Shown: positions 24,201 through 34,255 of the stretch, in pieces
How the letters are laid out: every line of letters starts with the position of its first letter
How positions within the stretch are numbered: the first letter of the stretch is position 1
Assembly: GCF_964204865.1 (NCBI RefSeq)
Contig: NC_135255.1
Coordinates: 9,019,135-9,083,134, forward strand
DNA length: 64,000 nt
Direction: 5' to 3'
Source of the DNA: Styela clava
Lineage: Eukaryota; Chordata; Ascidiacea; Stolidobranchia; Styelidae
The notes under the pieces: model-generated
Databases searched by the model: none
What the model saw: the letters and a program-made list of their open reading frames with translations, nothing else
What the model was told of the DNA's origin: nothing
Translations under genes and position numbers: made by a program

Positions 24201-27200
24201 CGGTCGATACACTAAATCAGTGGTTTCCAACTTTTCTACCCAGGCGGACCGGTAAAATTAAATTGAATGTACTCGCGGACCGGCAAAAATTGACATGACC
24301 GGAGCAGAGAATAGTAACATATATTTGCGTAATATAATGCAATGTCGGGCACTCAATATGCTTCTAGACAAAAAAGCACACTTAAAAACATTTCACGCGA
24401 AGAAAAACTATCAAATCAAATGTGCCGGCCAAAAATAGAAATGGGTGAAACATAAAATAATACCATATATTTGCGTAATGAAATGCAGTGCTGGGCGCCA
24501 ATTATGCGTAAGAAAGGCACGCATAAAATATCTCACATAAAAAACATGATTGATCGATTACTTAGCGATGGGTATTCGTTATCAAGAGATATCCAAAATT
24601 GTGACAGAGATACGTTTTTAAATCTGGACTGTAAAGTAGAATCACAAGCTTTTTCCTTTTCATTGGGTTTATCATATTAATCTATCTGCAGTTGATCGAC
24701 GTCTCAAACGAAATGAATTTACATTACAATGACAAAGTCGTCGGTAACTTGGCGCCAGAATCAAAATCCTACTGTCCCTGCTCAAAATACACCTACTGTG
24801 TATGCTCAAATCTCTTGGGCCCATGCTTTTTTGCGCGTCCCGTGACCTGCAGTGTCGCAACAAGTTCATATCTTTCTGGAATATTATACTGTTCTTGACT
24901 GTTTTCTGGTTTAAACAAAGAAATATGCATAACGTTTTATATGGATGGTCATATTAACCAGGAAAAGCACGCAGAACAGAAAAAGCACGCGTGCCGATTT
25001 TTGGGTTGCTGAATCTTGCGAGATTTGATGAAGCGCATTCGCGATGAATCGGAGCCGAAAAAGCAACAAGTGTTATTACTTGGCGCCAAGATGTCGCGAG
25101 AGACGTAGATCTCGCGAAAGACGTCGCAATATGACGGCGGAAGAGAAATTGCGTAGTAAACCAACACAACCTCGTCTCCGGTAAAGCGATTGAGACGGCA
25201 TAAAAACAACGAAACTTCTCGCGGACCGGCAAATTCGCGGACCGGCGGTGGGGAACCACTGCACTAAAATTAAATCACATTTTAATGTTTATTACAGATG
25301 GAGAATTAGAAATCTTTTCCCTGACCGATGTCTGGGCGGGGAAAACCAAGGATATATGCAAGAAGTCCTTCTATTAATTGGTGGCCTCACGTTAGGTGAA
25401 GCAGAAAGAGGAGACTTTAGTCAACCAAACGTAATGTGTTATGTTCCAAGAACGAGGGCATGGGAAATTCGAGCAAATTGGCCTGAACGGAAGCTTCGTG
25501 GATTTTCTGTGTCCAGATTTCATAATAATGTCATTGTAACAGGTACATAACCGCATGTAATGAGAGAAACTTTTATCAGTATAAGGGAAATCATATGTAC
25601 TATCCGTTAACCCATGCGTATGTAGTTGAAACGATATTTTATAAGACTTATTTCAATATGCATTCTAAAGTCGTAAATTTGATACCAAAAATAAATGAAA
25701 AGTCACTGTGAGGTCATATATATGCTAAATCAGACCACTTTCAAAGATTTCATTGTAATTAACCTTCGTAGAAGTCATCCATAACTGACAAACGCAGGCT
25801 TTCTATATTTTTAAAATCGCGTTAATTTCCAAATGAGAATATCGGTCAGAGACCGGAGACTTATCGATCGAAAGTTAGGGTATCCCCAAAACAGCGCTCT
25901 TACTCCATAGTAACACCTTGTGTCACTAATTAATTAATAACTCGCCAATGATACGACATAATTCATTCAAAATCAATAGGCTTCTGGTCCGACATAATCA
26001 TGATGAATGGACATGCAAAATCTGGAGCAGATTCGATCTCGCTTTGGTGAAATATCGTGTGCGTCTAACAGACAGACAGACAAATACCTATCAACATACT
26101 TACCGATTAAAATCGATAAGTAATAAAATCGATAAGTAACAACTGAACATTTTTCATGTCTAGCAATTACCTGTCTCTTCACATTTTTGCATATTGATTA
26201 CACTTGTGATTGTTCTTCTACGATTCTATTTTTTTTTCAGGTGGTTGTGATTTCATCGAAATGAAACGATACAACATAAAAAGAGGTTGGATATACGAGG
26301 TAGAAAGTGACAAATGGGAGAGACTAAATGACATGATTTATTCTAGATCTTTCCATAGCTCCTGTCAAGTAAACGGAGAATTATATGTGGTCGGTGGAGC
26401 TTTCAATACCAAAATAGACATGGAAGTTTTTCGCCATCATGGACAAGATTGGACAGCTATTAAAAATAGTGCACCTAAGTTAGTCAGTCTTGTTTAATAG
26501 AGCATCTAAATTTCAAATTGCCTGTGTATAAAAGCGTTAGAAACTAATAATTGTGTAAATAGTAAGATGGATAATAGGAAATATTTATCGAAATTTCGAT
26601 TTTTCATTTTCGTGATGCGATCGAAACAATTTATAATGCAGTGTATGATGCCGTTTTTAGTTTCAAATCTCATATTTGTAATTTTTATGCGATATGTTTC
26701 AGATTGAAGATAGCATAGAATGTCAATGAGAAATGATTCTGATTCTAAAACTATCGTTTCCCTATACACTTTTTATCGTTGCTTAAAGTCGAGATCCAAA
26801 CTTCACAGCACTTATCTGTTTGGAAGTTATTGCATATGCAGCTTACTAATATAAAAATTATTGAACGCAAAATGGGTGCATGTATTGTTTTAAAAAATTG
26901 TTATTTTGATTCAAGTTGATGAAAAAATGATTTTCCGTTTAAATAATGGACCAATTAAATTACAATTTTGCACTAAGTAAAGATGGTTGAAGAGGATGAC
27001 TTTTCCCGAATCTTATGTATATTGTATTATTGTATTTGTTTCAGATTTGTTTGGAATTTTGCTGTCGCTCCGTGTAATGGTAAAGTTATACTAGTTGGCA
27101 GCGGAGAAACTTCGCCTACTCTTGTTTTACAATGTTATAATCCAGCAATAGCACAATGGAGTCAATTCAGATCACCAAATGTACCTCGACATCTGTCTTC

Positions 27201-27608
27201 TGTGCTGTGCACGACCTCTCAGGATGGAAGCCAGATATTTGTCACCGGAGATAATTCACAGAAGGTGCGTGGTATAAAAGAAGTCATGAACTGCATCTTT
27301 TGATTTCGACTAAACTGCCGTATTGATAAAGTTCATTTTGGATATTTATTTTTATTTCTTAGGTATTTATGTTTAATCCGAACGCAAACGAATGGTCTCG
27401 GGCACAAGACATGTTGAATTTGCATTCAAACGGAGGAATGACGACAATTGGAGAACAGATCTACCTCACGGGAGGGCATTTTGAAGAAGGCGAATATTTG
27501 GATCAAATGGAATCATATGACGTAAAATCTGGGCTATGGACGTCGAATGGGCCATTGCCTTATCTTTGGCTTTATCATACTTGTATACCAATCATGTGTT
27601 CGACGTAG
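18233..27608 (+). CDS. BTB-BACK-Kelch protein (KLHL family), complete
   Basis: Seven exons join in phase: 18233-18577, 19232-19462, 19816-20075, 25298-25542, 26241-26478, 27045-27264 and 27363-27608 (TAG). They total 594 residues, the usual KLHL length. The BTB domain (residues about 30-130) shows DFTLIADNKNYPCHRSVL and YTGRIEIN, and BACK follows to about 280. The C-terminal half holds Kelch blades with LLLIGG, YVVGGAF and IYLTGGHF plus the spaced tryptophans. Family members commonly act as substrate adaptors for CUL3 ubiquitin ligases; the substrate is unknown. Exon 5 needs the GTTAGT donor at 26479 to keep frame. Intron 3 (5.2 kb) contains an antisense transporter ORF and two hAT-like elements. 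An acceptor-like TTCATAG lies 14 bases before the ATG. I cannot name the orthologue. Confidence 0.92.
19631..19830 (+). repeat. Tandem duplication covering a splice acceptor
   Basis: Two copies of a ~110-bp segment start at GTTGATGTACACTG (19631 and 19737). Each carries ATCTGTATGTAC and an acceptor followed by AGAATAAT (19698 and 19816). The second is the acceptor used for KLHL exon 3 in my model. The first leads to an in-frame TAA after 11 codons. Confidence 0.75.
20399..20975. mobile_element. hAT-type non-autonomous element in KLHL intron 3
   Basis: The left end is CAGTGGTTGGCAACC and the right end is GGTTGCCGACCACTG, close inverted repeats of the hAT type. Inside are CCGGTCCGCAG repeats typical of this family here. 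The flanking 8-mers do not match, so the insertion is old or the ends are slightly misplaced. Confidence 0.65.
21766..23230 (-). CDS. SLC49/FLVCR-like MFS transporter ORF, intronless, two apparent frame breaks
   Basis: An ATG at 23230 opens an uninterrupted minus-strand ORF to about 22178. The same protein then continues in a second frame (22175-21894) and a third (to a stop at 21766), giving about 488 codons overall. Recognisable stretches are GVRWLVACLLFLSGFF, IDWLTICVALGQ and TATVWFGEREQATVLGIG, the pattern of SLC49 (FLVCR-like) major facilitator proteins. Members export haem or choline; the substrate here is unknown. Both breaks fall in T runs on the coding strand (six T near 22196-22201 and four T near 21901), each explained by one missing base. 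This could be real decay or homopolymer sequencing error. It lies antisense within KLHL intron 3. An acceptor-like GTTCAG lies 13 bases before the ATG. Confidence 0.75.
24218..25261. mobile_element. hAT-type non-autonomous element, 1.04 kb, with target duplication
   Basis: It begins CAGTGGTTTCCAAC and ends GGTGGGGAACCACTG. The flanks CACTAAAT (24210-24217) and CACTAAAA (25262-25269) form an 8-bp duplication with one mismatch, a hAT hallmark. GCGGACCGGC motifs recur near both ends. It inserts 36 bases upstream of KLHL exon 4. No transposase is visible. Confidence 0.8.
25840..26140 (-). repeat. Repeat with (GTCT)n core, copy 1
   Basis: This is an inverted relative of 55465-55735. Both contain CTTATCGAT ends, a CAGACAGACAGACA (or complement) microsatellite, GCAAAATCTGGAGCAGATTCGA, and a GACATAATTC block in the same relative order. 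It lies in KLHL intron 4. Confidence 0.7.
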
Positions 27609-27619
27609 TCTTTTTAAAC

Positions 27620-27939
27620 CAGGGGTGTGATACATGCTGACCACGGGCCACAACCAGGCCCGCCGAGCCATTTAGTGTGGCCCTTGTCAACACTCAGAAC
27701 TTTCCCCATCAAGCATAAAATCATAATTTGACAATTTATGTTTAAAAAAGCTTTCGCACGGGTGAAAATACATAATGTTTTTTGCTCTCGTAGCTGCGTT
27801 AAATCTTTCTTCATTTTGCCCGCTGTTTTTATTACTTTAATTCGTTGTGTACATGAAAAAACAATTATTTTTGTGTGGTCCAGCTACATGTCTGAAGTTG
27901 GTTATATGGCCCACCGACAAAAAATGTTGCACACCCCTG
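27620..27939. mobile_element. hAT-type MITE just after the KLHL stop codon
   Basis: It begins CAGGGGTGTGATACATGC and ends AAAATGTTGCACACCCCTG, inverted repeats of each other. It is flanked by TTTTAAAC (27612-27619) and TTCTAAAC (27940-27947), an 8-bp duplication with one mismatch. It starts 12 bases after the KLHL stop and so probably forms part of its 3' UTR. Confidence 0.8.
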
Positions 27940-27947
27940 TTCTAAAC

Positions 27948-30056
27948 GAATCATCATCTTCGAGCACGAATTTAATATGCCGAGTAGTTTGCATGGAAAT
28001 GGGATGATGATTATTTCCGTTTAAAGTCTTTTATGTGATAAATTTTTCCGCTAGTATAGTCATGTACTACAAAATTTACAAATATTAAAGTTATGGCATC
28101 GTGAAGACCAGTTGAAAAACGAATTGGCGACAATGGCACTAGCTGTAGAGTGTAGACTAGATACACCGTCTCCATCTCATCAGGAGGCACAGTTCAGACA
28201 CAGACTGCGACTTTTACTGGTAACCGGGCGCATGACCATGCTTTTCTATTCGATTATAAATGGGGTTTACTTTCATATTTTACTCAATAAAATTAGGTCC
28301 ATGCTGTTTGCAACTGTTATCTTCTCATTAATAGCGCTTAATTCAAAACGCCGTATATCACTTTCAGATATTTTTCGTACTAAATTAGCCCAATTCAAAC
28401 TAGAATCGAAAAATTCAATTTGGTTCATATACAAAAAACACGCCGTTGATGTTTGTAGAAGATGTGCTGCGTTTTAGGATGTTTGATGGGTATCAAAGTT
28501 TGATAAACGGAATAAAAAAAATTAAGGTATATTTTTTATACTTGAATTAATAAAAGACCCGCCGAATTCATCAAATCGGCCTAAACTAGTACCCGAGATT
28601 GAAGGGAAGCACAAAGTTCAGCGGAGTGTAATTTCAATATGAAAAGGACCAATAAAATACATAGAATTAATATACAAAAAATTTAAATTTGAAGGTGATT
28701 ATATATTTAGTTTATAAACTTGTACGATAATAGAAATGAAGAATACAAGATAGGGACAAAATCTGTACATACTCAGATATTTGTACAAAACCTTGCTGTG
28801 AGCAAAAATATGAAAACTTGACACCACCAAACAAAGTTTTTAATGTAAATTTAAAAATCTTTAAGCCAAGCTCTACACCGTTAAATTTTCCGTGAAGGCT
28901 GCAACTCGGCTTGATTTTTTTTATTGATTAATAAATATGAGGGTACTACTGTGATCTATGCGCCCCTCGCTCCTCCCTCGTGATCTAAACTTTTTTCTCT
29001 TATATCGCGAAATCTCGTCAACGTGTATCAGACGAATCCCTTATTCCAGGGCACTTGAGTAGTTTAGTAGATTTATTCGGTTATTAACGCTTGTTCGTGT
29101 TGTACATACAGTTCAATTTCTAGGTTCCCAGAGAATGGAAAAGTCGTAACCTGTCTCATCATCAAAACTTCACTCACCTCCGCCAATTTGTCCATATTAT
29201 GCGGCGGATGATTAATTCCATTTAGAAAATACGATGGTTGACTTTTACTTTTTTATAAATGCTTCGAAATAAGGCTTACCTGGTAAATATTGTAAATCTC
29301 ACTCTTTGTTGCGTTGAAGAGTGCAATAGCACGAGCAGGATTAGACAGTAGTCGAGCATTTGTGTATGTGAACACGTTATCTTCTCACTAATTATAATTT
29401 TAACAACGAGAATCATAACTGAAAACCAGTTAGATTCATCCACATATAAATTATGCTTACACTGGTGAGCCTGCTTCACATTCTCGCTCACGATTTACGA
29501 CCGACCGACCAGTCTGTAGTATACCAGTTTTTATTACGTATTTCACAATGAACGATGGAACAAGCGATCTGGTTGAGATCTATACGTACGGATTTTTACA
29601 CCAATTTATTGCAAAAATTGCGATATATTTTCGCATTTGAAAGCAAAACTAACCAATTAACTGTCTCGAATGTTTTCTCCATCCAGCATCCACGATAATT
29701 GAGAAGTCACATTTGCACTCTGGTAGATTGAACAACAAGAGGGGAAAACGAGTGTGGAATTAAACTGTTAATTAAACCAGATATCGAATGGAAGGGATAA
29801 AAGGTACAACGCGACACCAAAAATATAAGTTATCCTTTAGAAGTTTTTTCCAATTGATGCCCAACTTATACCAATGGATAGCATAGGATTAAAATATTCA
29901 TCTTCGGGAAAGGAAGGCCGAGAAGGCGGTTTAATCATATAACAAACCATGGCCCCTCGTTGGAATGCCAGTCCAAGTCGGGTAGTCGATTAGTTGCCCA
30001 GTTATTTTTTTTGTATCTGATATTGATGGTAGTCTACTTGTCATTGACGTGCCATG
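27948..30056. other. Intergenic, nothing firm
   Basis: This is AT-rich sequence downstream of the KLHL gene. The ORF at 28112-28477 has no recognisable protein pattern. On the minus strand 29195-29178 reads ATG plus five codons then GTGAGT, which could be a tiny first coding exon, but no following exon was found. I see no RNA genes. Confidence 0.45.
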
Positions 30057-30453
30057 CCGTGTTTCCCCGAGAATAAGACTGGGTCTCATTTTAATTTTTC
30101 TTCGAAAAATAACACTAGTGCCTATTTTCGAGGAATGTCTTATATTTTCATTTATCAAAAACAAAATTACAAAGTAGAGAATTAGGAGATTTTCTAATAT
30201 ACAAATACAAAATATGAAAACCGATATCCAATTACTTATAAATAACACGTTTTTTAATTCAAAATAACTGCAAAACATAGATTATCAATCATTTAAAACG
30301 TGGCTGATAGATTTTTTGCTATCGACTAAGTAAAAAAATTCGCGTTATTAGCTAGGTCTTATTTAAAAAAAAGGGCTTAGGTATATTAAAATAATTTTAA
30401 AATTCAGGCTAGGTCTTATTTTCAGGGTAGGGCTTATTTTCGGGGAAACACGG
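30057..30453. repeat. MITE, CCGTGTTTCCCCG family (copy 1)
   Basis: Inverted ends CCGTGTTTCCCCGAGAATAAG and CTTATTTTCGGGGAAACACGG enclose about 370 bp. A widely distributed class of short elements in animals has this terminus. The ORFs it contains are not proteins. Confidence 0.75.
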
Positions 30454-30512
30454 TAGTATGCGTTAATAGTTCTTTGCCTTTGCACCATGTCCGGATGAAT
30501 GAACCGACTTAC

Positions 30513-30614
30513 ACTATACACCATACACATACACCATACACCAAAACTATCATTTGTATAAATCCGATTTGGCAATGGATTTAAATTTGGCAAAAAAAAA
30601 AAAAAAAAAAAAAA
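30513..30614 (+). mobile_element. Small retroposed insertion with poly(A) tail and 12-bp target duplication
   Basis: A 102-bp segment ends in 23 consecutive A and is flanked by perfect copies of GAACCGACTTAC (30501-30512 and 30615-30626). This is the structure left by LINE-machinery retroposition of a short polyadenylated RNA. The insert begins with ACCATACAC-type repeats and I cannot identify its source. Confidence 0.75.
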
Positions 30615-31012
30615 GAACCGACTTACTAAATGAAACAATACAAGGAGAAGCATGGGGACAACACGTAGTTTACATACCAAAACCCGAATGTTTCTCTGAA
30701 GGTAAATTAATAGATAGCTATTTCGAGGACGACATGATTCATCTCACTGATGACGGAGCAGAGAAAGTACTTGAAAACATATGTCCATTTGTAAACCTCA
30801 GAGAAGGAAAACATAAAAGAAATGAGGAAGATGATGAAGACATTCCAGCTTCAATACACAGCACTAAACATGTGCGGAGCGAGGAAGAAAACGTCAAATC
30901 ACAATACACAATAGCTGATATCCCTGGAACATCATCTCAACCCATTTTGGAAAACATGGAAACAATAGAAAATATCTTGGATAAGCCTAAATCGTTGACC
31001 CAAGCCGCATAA
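30615..31012 (+). pseudogene. Fragment of a retroelement-type ORF (esterase-like C-terminus)
   Basis: An open frame continues from the poly(A) insertion to a TAA at 31010-31012, about 130 residues. It reads like protein: YIPKPECFSEGKLIDSYF, then DDMIHLTDDGAEKVLENI, then a charged tail. The D-x-IHLT-x2-G arrangement resembles the catalytic Asp-His end of SGNH esterase domains found in some LINE ORF1 or retroelement proteins. There is no start codon upstream of the insertion in this frame (a TGA precedes it), so it is a 5'-truncated remnant. The identification is tentative. Confidence 0.45.
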
Positions 31013-31896
31013 ATAAATCAGTACTGATAAACTTTCCCTAAAACCTAATAAATTATCATAAGGATAATGAACTAACAGGTTTCTGTTTTAGCCGTACTAC
31101 AGTTTTATCAATTTTCAGGTACTTTTTTTTTTTTTTTCAATTTTTTTCATTTTCACTTCATATATCAATAGGAAAAAAAAACCCGACTTATTTAATCACT
31201 AATCTCCTGACTGACTCTCTCGATTCGATTTGTATTCACTCTTTTGTTGAGAAACAATTAGTTCGTATTATTTGACGTCATCTGCTGCTTATCAACTTAT
31301 CAATGACGGTGTTGCTGACACGATGACTGAATATTCCTTCGCAGCCCCTCGTCAATTGCGGTCGGAATGTTGTATTTTTTTTTCAATTAACATATACTGT
31401 ATTTAATGACCGTTCTTGCATCTCACGAATCCGATAAAACCACAAAAAAATAGTCTATTTTAGTTGCCCTGCTCAGAGATTGAGTCGCCGAATGAAAATC
31501 CAATGAATTGTTGATATTGAATATTCAAATGACAATATAAATTTTATATGTATATTTATTTCAACTAAAATTGGAATTGACATATGAATAAATAATAAAG
31601 CACATATTGGCACTGAAATTCAATTTGGCTAAATCAAAGGCTAAAAGAAGAGATTCGGTCGTACTTTTCTTGCTTTGTTTTTAGTACGGCAGTTTTCCGT
31701 CTACTCTAAAGTCTTTTTGAGCTTTGAGTTACCCCACTGTTTTTAAACTAAAAATAATACAGTTACCGGTATAGGCTCAAATATTGAATATACTCACAGT
31801 GCGGGGACGCACCATGTGATTTCAGATAAAAACTGAATATTTGTAAATAGGCCTACACCTTCAGACCTTGGAGGGGGTTTTCAGTTCGGGTGGCCA
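31013..31896. other. Intergenic, AT-rich
   Basis: A T15 tract near 31124, scattered poly-A and poly-T runs and no protein-like ORF are seen. Part of it may be 3' sequence of the retroelement fragment. Confidence 0.4.
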
Positions 31897-32065
31897 GTCA
31901 GCTAATGCTGGCCAAAGTGTTATAGTCACTTTGATGCTGGCCAACACTGGGATAGTTCAGTCAGCTAATGCTGGCCAACACTGGGATAATTCAGTCAGCT
32001 AATGCTGGCCAACACTGGGATAGTTCAGTCAGCTAATGCTGGCCAACACTGGGATGATTCAGTAA
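31897..32065. repeat. Minisatellite, 34-bp unit
   Basis: About four and a half near-identical copies of a unit starting GTCAGCTAATGCTGGCCAAC and ending CTGGGATAGTTCA. The first copy is diverged. It is followed at 32068-32100 by a dense set of GGTACC/ACCGGT palindromes. Confidence 0.85.
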
Positions 32066-32225
32066 TGCAGTACCGGTACCGGGTACCGTACCGGTACCAT
32101 ATGTCTGTATGTTACGGTGCCATATTCCATACTAGTACAGCAGGTTCTGAGGGTGACTGTACAGCTGTATGAGATTTCATAATCAGTTTTTATTTATTTC
32201 AGTAGGCCTATTTGTTTTTATCAAA

Positions 32226-32403
32226 GCGGCAGTGTGGCTCAACGGGCTAAGCGTTGGGAATACACTCGCCACCGCACCTCTAATTACTCTGCGTGGGTTC
32301 GCAGGTTCGAATCCCATGCAGGAATGGTTATGTGCGAGAGGATTGCTGGACTCCTCGCCGTCGTTGGGTGTTCCACGTAACCGCTGGTCGGTTCCTATCC
32401 TAT
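32226..32403 (+). mobile_element. tRNA-derived SINE (copy 2, 3'-shortened)
   Basis: The head has an A-box-like GTGGCTCAACGG and a perfect B box GGTTCGAATCC at 32304-32314. It shares most of 180 bp with the copy at 8086-8412 but stops early, followed by CCTATCCTAT. Confidence 0.75.
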
Positions 32404-32540
32404 CACCTGCTATGACTCATAATGACTGTATGATGATTACCGTATCTGCATACTGCAGTACTGGCATATGGGGTCAAAAAATACTTTTACTTACCTAGCT
32501 ACCATACGGTACGGTATTATGGTACAATCAGACAGTGCTG

Positions 32541-33000
32541 AAAATTTCGGGTCTAGTATAGTTTAGTACCACAAGTACTTCCGGTTGGCGTAGAATAACG
32601 AACTTTGTATATGTTATTTCTAACCCTCACCTGACTCCAAAAATGACGTGACTACGACATCACAATCACGTCATAAAGCTTGCCAAGTATAGCTACTATC
32701 GTCCAAAATGGCAACTGCGCCGACGATACCGAACTCACTAACGCCAGCGTTCTCTCTCATATCGGGATCGTTGCGACGAAAAAACGAGAGAAATAGCTTG
32801 CTCGATTTCGGGTGATTGACTGCGCTTTTGGACGACCATCCGTACACTTTGTTGGTATTTATTACGCCACTGTGCCGTTGTAGTGACGTAATTTTTTGGT
32901 GACATGGTCAGGTGGGGCTTAGGAATGACATATGCAAAAATTGTGGAGCCAGGCCAACTAGAAGTGCATGTGGTACTAAACTATACCAGACCCAAAATTT
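32541..33000. mobile_element. Non-autonomous element with ~100-bp terminal inverted repeats
   Basis: The left end AAAATTTCGGGTCTAGTATA and the right end CTATACCAGACCCAAAATTT are complementary. The match continues inward for about 100 bp (AGTTTAGTACCACA, AGTTGGC and CCTCACCTGAC counterparts). The centre is GC-richer and contains AACTGCGCCGACG. No ORF or clear target duplication was found. Confidence 0.7.
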
Positions 33001-33026
33001 CTAACATCACAAACTGACTGATCATA

Positions 33027-33710
33027 CCGTGTTGTCCCCTGAAATAATACCTAGCTTAAATTTCAAAACTTAATATAAGGTCTCCCCTTAAAATAAGATC
33101 TAGTCCAGGGTGGTCCAAACCCAGGCCCGCGGGCCACATGTGGCCCGCCGCTTCATTATTTGTGGCCCGCGTCACATTCGGAGAGTAATCAAAAAATAGT
33201 ATTTCGTGTTGTTTTGATAATGGGATTATTCAGAAAAATCTTTTGACATATTATTACATCACTAATGTCACTGAATTGACTAGTGTTATGGCTATCTGAG
33301 GCAACTAGCAAAGTTGAATGATGCGGTTGGCAGTCTAATTTATTATCTGGCTTCTATCTTTTTGGTCGGGAATATATGCTAACAATATATGTATCATAGA
33401 AAACTAAAAAACGAATGCGGATGTATTGCACTGTTTACCTATTCTTGGCACTATTGTGGCCCGCGAACAATGCAAAAATAATTTTGTGGCCCGCGGAGCC
33501 GACAACCTTGGACCACCCTGATCTAGTCTATAGCGCAAAATTTTTTTGACATGTTTTTTATAAGTGAATAGATAATGGTATATTTTGTATATTTTAAAAT
33601 TCTCTAAATGAAAATAAAAGACATCCCCCAAAAATGAGCCCCAGTGCAGTAGTGTTATTTTTCGAAATAAAATTGAAATAAGACATTGTCTTATTTTCGG
33701 GAAAACAAGG
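33027..33710. mobile_element. MITE, CCGTGTTTCCCCG family (copy 2), split by a hAT insertion
   Basis: The ends CCGTGTTGTCCCC and GGGAAAACAAGG are diverged inverted repeats of the family at 30057-30453, and TA dinucleotides flank both sides. The inner part 33106-33520 is a later hAT insertion. Confidence 0.7.
33106..33520. mobile_element. hAT-type MITE nested in another MITE, perfect 8-bp duplication
   Basis: It starts CAGGGTGGTCCAAACC and ends CTTGGACCACCCTG. Both sides carry ATCTAGTC (33098-33105 and 33521-33528). GTGGCCCGC motifs repeat inside near both ends. Confidence 0.9.
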
Positions 33711-34255
33711 TAGTACAGAGAACATGCACCTTTCGGCTCTCACAAACACGCCAAAACCCATGCCCATTAACAACTAAATCGATATCTCTTGAAACATGAG
33801 GTTTATTGCGTTCTGTGTTTGTTTGCGCCGAATATTTAACCTAAGAAATATGCAAAAAAATCGTCGCTTTGAAAAACGGGACTTTATGTCAAAGCACCAG
33901 TTGGTGTAATTTTACACTTGTTCAAGTTATGTTGCGGCTGACTCACCTTGCAATTGATCCATAATATTATTGTAACAAATATGGCTCGATGTTACTAATC
34001 TAATGTCATGCCAGACATTCAATAGATTGTTTGTTTCATAGACCCGAATATTGAGACATCTTGGAATCGGAGAACTGTGCCTCACTTTAACAGGATACTG
34101 ATAGGCCTACTTGCTTTTATATTTTTCAGCAATCATACTGTTAGTTAGATGTTTGTTAGAAGCATATATTGTTGGAAATTTTAATATCTTTCTGTTCCAT
34201 GTCGATTCCTATTTTTAACTGTTTCTACATTTTGTGTTAGCCACATAAAAAGAGT
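33711..34255. other. 5' flank of the LRRFIP gene
   Basis: There is no ORF. The last part, TTTCTACATTTTGTGTTAG at 34222-34240, is a good splice-acceptor sequence 15 bases before the ATG. No upstream donor or exon was recognised, so it may be a trans-splice acceptor or end a 5' UTR intron. Confidence 0.5.

Noticed and set aside
28112-28477. Plus-strand ORF downstream of KLHL
   Set aside because: No ATG near its beginning, no family pattern, composition like the surrounding AT-rich DNA.
29178-29195. Minus-strand ATG plus five codons then GTGAGT, like a short first coding exon
   Set aside because: Only 18 bases, and no second exon could be found downstream; chance is likely.
32169-32498. Plus-strand ORF of 109 codons
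   Set aside because: It reads through the tRNA-derived SINE and simple sequence; not a protein.
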